Shown in pieces: positions 5,101 through 9,803 of a stretch of 9,803 nucleotides of DNA. The notes under the pieces are model-generated. The model made no database searches and was not told where the DNA came from. It was given only the letters and a program-made list of their open reading frames with translations. How positions within the stretch are numbered: position 1 is the stretch's first letter; each line of letters begins with the position of its first letter. Made by a program: the position numbers and the translations under genes. Source of the DNA: Candidatus Micrarchaeaceae archaeon (GTDB lineage Archaea > Micrarchaeota > Micrarchaeia > Micrarchaeales > Micrarchaeaceae); NCBI GenBank assembly GCA_027310535.1, contig DAIDAQ010000068.1, forward strand, positions 1 to 9,803. The letters are read 5' to 3'.

Positions 5101-6033
5101 TTATTCCATCTTCTGGAAGTACTCTCGCACTTCCAATGCGGCTTTTGCCCCTGAAGCCGCGGCGGTCACAGCCTGCCTGTACCTCCTGTCTGCGACGTCT
5201 CCGGCAACGAAGACGCCGTCTATCGCGGTCTTGACCTCTTCCCTGGTAATTACGTAACCCTCATCGTCAAGCGCGAGCTTGCCCTTGAGGAACTGGGTGT
5301 TCGGCACATGCCCTATGGCGACGAAGACAAACTGCGCCTTCAGGGTGGTTGTCTCGTTTGTATTTACGTTTTTCAGCCTCACCTCTGAGACTTTTGCGTC
5401 GCCTAGAATTTCATCAACCACTGTATCGTATAGAACCTTGATCTTCGTGTTTGAGAGCACCTTGTCCTGCATTATCCTGCTGGCGCGGAACCCGTCCCTC
5501 CTGTGCACGATCGTGATGGAATTCGCGAACCTTGTGAGGAAAAGCGAGTCTTCCATTGCAGTGTCACCTCCGCCTACAACTATGACGTCCTTGCCCTTGG
5601 CGAAGGTGCCGTCGCATGTGGCGCAGCTGCTCACCCCCTTCCCTATGAATCTCCTTTCTGAAGGTATTCCGAGCCACCTCGCCGATGCGCCAGTGGTTAT
5701 TACCAGCGTCTTTGCCTTGTAGATCTCTTCTCCGACCTTCACCCTGAATGGCCTTGTTGAAAGGTCTATGTCGGTAACGTCCCCGCCGGTAAACCTTGTC
5801 CCGAACCTTTCTGCCTGCTTCCTCATCAGTTCCACCAGCTCACCTCCATTGATACCATGCGGGAAAGCTGGGTAGTTCTCCACTGTTGTTGTAAGCAAAA
5901 GCTGCCCCCCGGCGCTCGTGCCGTCTATAAGCAGCGGCCCGAAGCCCTCTCTTGCGGTGTAAAGTGCCGCTGAGAGGCCCGCAGGGCCTGACCCTATTAT
6001 TATTACGTTTTCAACATCGTCCATGTAAACCAT
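5101..6033 (-). CDS. trxB: Thioredoxin reductase (NADPH, FAD)
   Basis: This 310-residue cytoplasmic flavoenzyme uses NADPH to reduce thioredoxin through FAD and a redox-active disulfide. The FAD-binding Rossmann motif GSGPAG is at 14-19. The active-site pair is C137-A-T-C140, placed in the NADPH domain as in the low-molecular-weight class. The second nucleotide motif is GGGDTA (154-159). HRRDGFR (177-183) supplies the arginines that recognise the NADPH phosphate, so NADPH rather than NADH use is likely. GDV (279-281) near the C-terminus contacts FAD. Length is typical. The start may be ATG 6033 or ATG 6024; the latter (MDDVENVIIIGSG) has GGT 5 nt upstream. No thioredoxin gene is in view. The short broken gene follows on the same strand. 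Confidence 0.97.
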   Translation of the reverse strand: MVYMDDVENVIIIGSGPAGLSAALYTAREGFGPLLIDGTSAGGQLLLTTTVENYPAFPHGINGGELVELMRKQAERFGTRFTGGDVTDIDLSTRPFRVKVGEEIYKAKTLVITTGASARWLGIPSERRFIGKGVSSCATCDGTFAKGKDVIVVGGGDTAMEDSLFLTRFANSITIVHRRDGFRASRIMQDKVLSNTKIKVLYDTVVDEILGDAKVSEVRLKNVNTNETTTLKAQFVFVAIGHVPNTQFLKGKLALDDEGYVITREEVKTAIDGVFVAGDVADRRYRQAVTAAASGAKAALEVREYFQKME

Positions 6034-6085
6034 CTGCCAGAAGCCAGGCTTGCCGGCATGGACTTTTGCCCTTCATGGCGCCAGA

Positions 6086-6130
6086 TACTTATGTTACTGC
6101 GAGTTTACAAGCCTTTCTGCGGAAATAAAA
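6086..6130 (-). promoter_or_regulatory. Candidate trxB promoter elements
   Basis: Two AT-rich minus-strand elements could serve trxB: ACATAAGTA (6096-6088), predicting a leader of about 30 nt, and TTTTATTT (6130-6123), predicting one of about 65 nt. Neither is decisive. An 11-nt near-palindrome AAGCC-A-GGCTT (6041-6051) lies just before the start codon. Confidence 0.3.
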
Positions 6131-6190
6131 CTGCGAAATCTGCCATGCCACATCGTACATGCGCTTTCGCCCTCTTCACCCACGCAAAGG

Positions 6191-6200
6191 TATTTATAAT
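6191..6200 (+). promoter_or_regulatory. TATA box of the acidic small-protein gene
   Basis: TATTTATAAT preceded by AAAGG (a BRE-like purine run) lies 39-48 nt before the ATG at 6239. It predicts a start site near 6222 and a leader of about 17 nt that keeps the Shine-Dalgarno. A second AT-rich motif (CTATAAAG, 6208-6215) would place the start too close to the ATG. Confidence 0.6.
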
Positions 6201-6238
6201 GCGCTGCCTATAAAGAGAGAGAACCTTTGGTGGTCCAA

Positions 6239-6364
6239 ATGCCAGCGGATAAAGCGGAAGTGGAAGACGACGAAGACGATATCGATGACGATGAGGAGGA
6301 CGACGAGGACTTCGATGAGGAGGACACAGACGACGAGAACGGCTCCCAGGAAGACAGCGAGTGA
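6239..6364 (+). CDS. 41-residue hyperacidic protein, unknown function
   Basis: The gene encodes 41 residues, of which about 27 are Asp or Glu and only one (K5) is basic, giving a net charge near -26. It starts MPADKAEVEDDEDD and ends NGSQEDSE, with a single aromatic residue (F25) and no cysteine. Such a composition predicts an intrinsically disordered cytoplasmic chain. Support for a real gene is unusually complete for its size: a good TATA box at 6191-6200, a Shine-Dalgarno GGTGG (6229-6233) 5 nt before the ATG, a clean TGA and an oligo-T terminator just after. It stands alone upstream of cdc48, whose promoter is separate. Possible roles are a disordered partner of a basic protein (histone, ribosome or nucleic-acid machinery), a DNA mimic or an ATPase/proteasome cofactor. 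None is shown by sequence. Confidence 0.75.
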   Translation: MPADKAEVEDDEDDIDDDEEDDEDFDEEDTDDENGSQEDSE

Positions 6365-6369
6365 CCGCG

Positions 6370-6389
6370 TTTCCTTTTTCCTCTTTTTT
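6370..6389 (+). terminator. Oligo-T terminator after the acidic gene
   Basis: The stretch starting 6 nt after the stop holds T3, T5 and T6 runs separated by CC and CTC (TTTCCTTTTTCCTCTTTTTT). Such runs end transcription in archaea without a hairpin. It would separate the acidic gene from cdc48. Confidence 0.55.
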
Positions 6390-6442
6390 GCCCATTGGCA
6401 GCTGCCTGTTCCGCTTCTGCTGCTAGCAGGCTTTCAATAGAA

Positions 6443-6450
6443 CTAAATAG
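6443..6450 (+). promoter_or_regulatory. TATA-like box of the cdc48 operon
   Basis: CTAAATAG is followed by a T7 run and sits 49-56 nt before the cdc48 ATG, predicting a leader of about 27 nt. The leader includes GTGAT (6486-6490) 8 nt before the ATG, which matches the GGTGAT-type Shine-Dalgarno. Confidence 0.4.
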
Positions 6451-6498
6451 TTTTTTTGTCATACCTTCTTATTGTCCTTCAGCAAGTGATGTGGAAAG

Positions 6499-8649
6499 AT
6501 GGCAAACAGCATAGAACTTACAGTTGCAAGTGCCCTTGTGACAGATGACGGGAGAGGCATAGCAAGGGTCGATTCGAAGGCAAGGAAGATGCTAAACGTC
6601 ACAACAGGGGACATAATTGAGATCAAGGGCAAGAGGAGGTCCACCGCGGCAATGGTCTGGCCGGCCCACGCTCAGGATGAGGGGCTTGACTTCATAAGGA
6701 TCGACGGATACATAAGGCAGAACATCGGCGCTGGCATAGGGGACAAGGTCTTTACCGCAAAGGCTGAGATAAAAACCGCGGAGAGGGTCGTGCTCGCTCC
6801 ACCCGCCAACTCAAGGACGCCGATCTCCCCGGACTTCTCGGCGTACGCGAAGAACAAGCTCGAGGAGAAGCCGCTTATGAGGGGCGACGTGGTTCCCATA
6901 GCGATGTTCGGCTACACCTTCAATTTCATCGTCGCTCAGACTACGCCGCACGGGATAGTGAAAGTCACCAAGGCAACCGAAGTGATCGTCAAGACAGAGC
7001 CGGTATCCGAGTCTGTTGTCAGGATAGGGGACGTGCACTACGAGGATATCGGGGGGTTGAAGAACGAGATACAGAAGATAAGGGAGATGGTGGAGCTGCC
7101 GCTGCGCTATCCAGAGCTCTTCGAGAGGCTCGGGATCGAGCCACCGAAGGGGGTATTGCTCTACGGCCCCCCAGGTACAGGGAAGACCCTCCTCGCGAAG
7201 GCGGTCGCGAATGAGAGCGACGCTAACTTCATCGACATATCGGGCCCTGAGCTGGTAAGTAAGTTCGTAGGCGAGAGCGAGGAGAAGCTCAGGGAGATCT
7301 TCAATGAGGCGAAGGAGAAGGCGCCGACAATAATATTTATGGATGAGATAGACGCGATAGCGCCCAAGAGGGAGGAAGCGACCAACGAAGTGGAGAGGAG
7401 GATGGTCTCACAGCTCCTCACACTGCTCGACGGCATCTCGTCCAGGGGGCAGGTGATAGTCATTGGCGCTACGAACAGGGAGAATTCGATAGACCCTGCG
7501 CTCAGGAGGCCTGGCAGGTTCGACAGGGAGATAGAGATCGGCGTGCCAGACATGAACTCGAGGAAGGAGATACTGCAGATACACACCAGGAACATGCCAC
7601 TCGAGAGCGTCAGCCTCGATGAGCTCGCGGCGCTCACCCACGGCTATACTGGCGCTGACATCACTGCGCTCGCACGCGAGGCCGCGATGTTCACGCTAAG
7701 GAAGGTACTGCCGAAGATAATCAACAAGACATCGATCCCCAACGAGCTGCTCCTGGAGCTCAAAGTGACTAGGGACGACTTCGTCAATGCCCTGTCTACG
7801 ATACAGCCGAGCGCACTGCGCGAGGTCTTCGTCGAGCGCCCGAACGTGCATTGGCAGGACGTCGGCGGATTGGAGGATGTGAAGCAGCTGCTCAAGGAGG
7901 CCGTAGAGATGCCGATAAAGGACCCGAAGGCGTTCGAGCGAATGGGGATAAGGCCTGTCAAGGGTGTGCTACTTGTGGGGGCGCCCGGCGTGGGCAAGAC
8001 CCTCCTCGCGAAGGCGGTCGCGACGGAAAGGGAGTCGAACTTCATATCGATAAAGGGCCCCGAGCTGCTCAGCAAGTTCGTCGGCGAATCTGAAAAGGCG
8101 ACTAGGGAAATATTCAGGAAGGCAAGGATGGCTGCGCCGTGCATCATATTCATCGACGAGATAGACAGCATAGCGAGCACTCGCGGCGCGGCGATGGACT
8201 CGCTCGCGGCGGAAAGGGTCGTTGACACGCTCCTCACCGAGATGGATGGGCTGCTGAGCACTAAGAACATAATAGTGATGGCTGCCACGAACAGGCCGGA
8301 CAGGATAGACCCGGCCCTGCTCAGGCCTGGCAGGTTCGACAAGATAATAGAGATACCACTGCCAGACGAGGCAACAAGGCTCTCGGTGCTCAAGGTGCAC
8401 ACGAGGAAGATGCCGCTCGCGAAGGACGTTAACCTGCCGGAGCTGGCGAAGGGCATGGAGGGCTACACAGGCGCTGAAATAGAGAACATCTGCAGGGAGG
8501 CTGGCATGATAGCGATAAGGACAGGCAAGGACAGCGTCACGAGGCGCTACTTCCTTGATGCGATGGAGGAGGTGCGTCCGTCGATACCCAAGGAGCTTGC
8601 CGAGCGCATAAAGCGCTTCAAGGACGAGCCTGAGAACATGTACAGGTAA
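6499..8649 (+). CDS. cdc48: Cdc48/VCP-type AAA+ ATPase with two ATPase rings
   Basis: This 716-residue unfoldase is the archaeal relative of p97/Cdc48 and VAT; hexamers pull proteins through a central pore using ATP. The N domain (about 5-175) begins with the double-psi barrel. D1 has Walker A GPPGTGKT (223-230), Walker B with D282/E283, and the ALRRPGRFD arginine region (334-342). D2 has Walker A GAPGVGKT (494-501), Walker B with D553/E554, and ALLRPGRFD (606-614). Pore loops read SKFVGESE in both rings (254-261, 525-532), aromatic as in archaeal unfoldases. The chain ends in Met-Tyr-Arg, fitting the HbYX tail that docks on the 20S proteasome. D2 Walker A departs from the usual GPPGTGKT but keeps the essential G, K and T. 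rps6e follows 18 nt downstream. Confidence 0.98.
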   Translation: MANSIELTVASALVTDDGRGIARVDSKARKMLNVTTGDIIEIKGKRRSTAAMVWPAHAQDEGLDFIRIDGYIRQNIGAGIGDKVFTAKAEIKTAERVVLAPPANSRTPISPDFSAYAKNKLEEKPLMRGDVVPIAMFGYTFNFIVAQTTPHGIVKVTKATEVIVKTEPVSESVVRIGDVHYEDIGGLKNEIQKIREMVELPLRYPELFERLGIEPPKGVLLYGPPGTGKTLLAKAVANESDANFIDISGPELVSKFVGESEEKLREIFNEAKEKAPTIIFMDEIDAIAPKREEATNEVERRMVSQLLTLLDGISSRGQVIVIGATNRENSIDPALRRPGRFDREIEIGVPDMNSRKEILQIHTRNMPLESVSLDELAALTHGYTGADITALAREAAMFTLRKVLPKIINKTSIPNELLLELKVTRDDFVNALSTIQPSALREVFVERPNVHWQDVGGLEDVKQLLKEAVEMPIKDPKAFERMGIRPVKGVLLVGAPGVGKTLLAKAVATERESNFISIKGPELLSKFVGESEKATREIFRKARMAAPCIIFIDEIDSIASTRGAAMDSLAAERVVDTLLTEMDGLLSTKNIIVMAATNRPDRIDPALLRPGRFDKIIEIPLPDEATRLSVLKVHTRKMPLAKDVNLPELAKGMEGYTGAEIENICREAGMIAIRTGKDSVTRRYFLDAMEEVRPSIPKELAERIKRFKDEPENMYR

Positions 8650-8658
8650 TTTGCGATT

Positions 8659-8664
8659 GGTGAT
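8659..8664 (+). promoter_or_regulatory. Strong Shine-Dalgarno of rps6e
   Basis: GGTGAT, 3 nt before the ATG at 8668, matches the complement of the archaeal 16S rRNA 3' end (AUCACC). It fixes the rps6e start and lies in the 18-nt gap after cdc48. Confidence 0.75.
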
Positions 8665-8667
8665 CAG

Positions 8668-9072
8668 ATGAAACTATTGTATTCTGACAAGAGGACAGGC
8701 ATGACGGCGAGCATTGAGCTCGACAGCGACATGGCATCGCTGCTGCTCAATAGGAAGATAGGCAGCGAGATAGACGCCAGCCCGTTTGGTCTCACCGGAT
8801 ACACGTTGAAGATAACGGGGGGCAGCGACTCGAGCGGCTTCCCGCTCGACAGGAGCATTGCGATGCAGGGCAAGGTGAAAGTGGTGAAGATGCAGCACAG
8901 GAAGCGGGGCTCTGCTGCACGGCGCGTGGTGGTGCGCGGCAACGCGATAACGGCGGATGTCAAGCAGGTCAGCGCTGTGATAACGGCATACGGGTCGAAG
9001 CCGCTGGAGGGAATCTTCCCAAAGAAGGCAGCCCCAAAGGAGGCAGGCGAGAAGGTACAAAAGGCTGAGTGA
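8668..9072 (+). CDS. rps6e: Small-subunit ribosomal protein eS6 (S6e)
   Basis: This 134-residue protein is the archaeal form of eS6, a small-subunit ribosomal protein shared with eukaryotes and absent from bacteria. Family landmarks are the LTGYTLKITGGSDSSGFPLD stretch (42-61) and the basic segment with RKRGSAARRVVVRGNAI (78-94). The residues after it (ITADVKQVSAVI, 94-105) form the barrel-closing strands. The C-terminus is a short charged tail (PKKAAPKEAGEKVQKAE), without the long phosphorylated helix of the eukaryotic protein. The start is fixed by the GGTGAT at 8659. aIF2-gamma starts 2 nt after the stop, an association common in archaea, so the two are almost certainly cotranscribed and translationally coupled. 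Confidence 0.95.
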   Translation: MKLLYSDKRTGMTASIELDSDMASLLLNRKIGSEIDASPFGLTGYTLKITGGSDSSGFPLDRSIAMQGKVKVVKMQHRKRGSAARRVVVRGNAITADVKQVSAVITAYGSKPLEGIFPKKAAPKEAGEKVQKAE

Positions 9073-9074
9073 AG

Positions 9075-9803
9075 ATGACAGAGATCAAGCAGAGCGTCCT
9101 GAACATAGAGACACTCGGGCATATCGACCACGGCAAGACAACCCTTACGAACGCGCTGACGGGCGTTTGGACTGACAGGCACAGTGGGAGCATAAAGCGC
9201 AACATGACAATCAAGCTCGGCTACGCTGACGCCATAATAAGGAAGTGCCCGCACTGCACTGGCGCATCGGCTTACACGGTGGCGGGGAAATGCCCGAGCT
9301 GTGGCGCCATACCTGAGCCCCTTATGAGGGTCTCACTGCTTGACGCTCCCGGGCACGAGACGCTCATGGCTACCGCGATAACTGGAGCAAGCATAATCGA
9401 TGCCGTGCTGTTCGTGATAGCTGCCAACGAGCCCTGCCCGATGCAGCAGACAAAGGAGCACCTGATGATAATAAACCTGCTCGGGATAAGGAACGTGATA
9501 ATCGTCCAGACAAAGATCGATATCGTAGGCAAGGAGAAGGCAATGGAGCACTACGGGCAGATAAAGAAGTTCATAAGCGGGAACACCATAGAGGGGGCGC
9601 CTGTGATACCGGTCATAAGCAACCGCAACATCAACATCGACGTGCTCCTGGAGAGGATGTCGCAGCTCGAGGTTCCAAAAAGGGACACGGAATCAGACCC
9701 GATAATGTACGTCGTGAGGTCGTTCGACGTCAACAAGCCTGGCGCCAGGATAAGCGGCCTCGTCGGCGGCGTCATCGGCGGTGCAATAATAAAGGGGAGA
9801 TTC
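9075..9803 (+). CDS. Translation initiation factor aIF2 gamma subunit, truncated by window edge
   Basis: The first 243 codons of the GTPase that delivers initiator Met-tRNA to the small ribosomal subunit are present, out of about 410 in archaea. G1 is GHIDHGKT (15-22). Switch 1 contains KRNMTIKLGYAD (41-52), close to the RNITIKLGYA of eukaryotic eIF2-gamma. The zinc knuckle is C58-x2-C61 with C73-x2-C76. G3 is DAPGH (90-94), followed by ETLMATAITGA and the VIAANEPCPMQQTKEHL stretch (114-130). G4 reads TKID (147-150) instead of NKxD, and the G5 region reads ISNRNINID rather than the usual ISALxxxNID. RSFDVNKPG (215-223) opens domain 2. The ATG follows the S6e stop by 2 nt, and the frame is open to the edge. 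Confidence 0.97.
   Translation, partial: MTEIKQSVLNIETLGHIDHGKTTLTNALTGVWTDRHSGSIKRNMTIKLGYADAIIRKCPHCTGASAYTVAGKCPSCGAIPEPLMRVSLLDAPGHETLMATAITGASIIDAVLFVIAANEPCPMQQTKEHLMIINLLGIRNVIIVQTKIDIVGKEKAMEHYGQIKKFISGNTIEGAPVIPVISNRNINIDVLLERMSQLEVPKRDTESDPIMYVVRSFDVNKPGARISGLVGGVIGGAIIKGRF

Noticed and set aside
6239..6364. The Asp/Glu codon tract as a simple-sequence repeat rather than a gene
   Set aside because: The GAY/GAR order is irregular with no fixed repeat unit, and the tract is framed by start, stop and expression signals.
6239..6364. Acidic protein as a Pup-like or SAMP-like protein modifier
   Set aside because: It lacks the C-terminal Gly-Gly (or GGE/GGQ) needed for such modifiers and ends NGSQEDSE.
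6159..6440. Plus-strand Arg/Thr-rich frame overlapping the acidic gene
   Set aside because: It is the same repeated GAC/GAG codons read out of phase, crosses the TATA box and terminator, and has no ribosome site.
6208..6462. Minus-strand frame with long serine runs
   Set aside because: It is the mirror image of the Asp/Glu codon run of the 41-residue acidic gene. The plus-strand frame has TATA box, Shine-Dalgarno and terminator; this one has none.
7644..8456. Long minus-strand frame opposite cdc48
   Set aside because: It is a codon-bias shadow: serine/leucine-rich with no start signal, opposite a fully conserved Cdc48 sequence.
1..9803. CRISPR array, insertion sequence, integrase, toxin-antitoxin or other defence genes
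   Set aside because: I saw no regularly spaced repeats, transposase motifs, terminal inverted repeats or known defence domains on either strand.

Overview
The window is archaeal, with gene density close to complete. The evidence is a replication factor C small subunit, a two-ring Cdc48 ATPase, ribosomal protein S6e and translation factor aIF2-gamma, together with TATA boxes about 25-30 bp upstream of starts and Shine-Dalgarno matches of the GGTGAT type. Heavy use of AGG/AGA (Arg) and ATA (Ile), very short spacers and several divergent family members fit a small-genome (DPANN/ARMAN-like, for example Micrarchaeota-type) archaeon. That placement is inference and no 16S is present.

Layout. At 1-191 (minus) is the start of a membrane protein that runs off the left edge, preceded on the same strand by tRNA-Pro(UGG) at 216-288. 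rfcS (351-1307, +) is followed 17 nt later by an isoprenylcysteine-methyltransferase-like membrane enzyme (1325-1915, +). Two minus-strand genes converge on this pair: a 230-residue unknown protein with an internally duplicated beta-type domain (2032-2724), with its own TATA box, and a MEMO-family protein (2788-3627), probably leaderless. A GC-rich spacer with hairpins and a bidirectional TATA-like element (3657-3807) separates MEMO from a Y-family DNA polymerase (3808-4857, +). The next 240 nt, up to thioredoxin reductase (5101-6033, -), hold what looks like a small minus-strand gene broken by a frameshift. Its stop overlaps the polymerase stop tail to tail.

The right third starts with a 41-residue, almost purely Asp/Glu protein (6239-6364, +) that has its own TATA box, Shine-Dalgarno and oligo-T terminator. 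Then comes a tight information-processing operon: cdc48 (6499-8649), rps6e (8668-9072) and the N-terminal 243 codons of aIF2-gamma (9075 to the right edge). Cdc48 ends in Met-Tyr-Arg, a proteasome-docking HbYX tail, so this operon joins protein quality control to translation.

No mobile element, CRISPR array or integrase was seen, and no gene-free stretch exceeds 300 nt. Most genes are conserved core archaeal genes. The best candidates for undescribed biology are the 41-residue acidic protein, the frameshifted small gene, the duplicated-domain protein and the structured spacer at 3657-3770.
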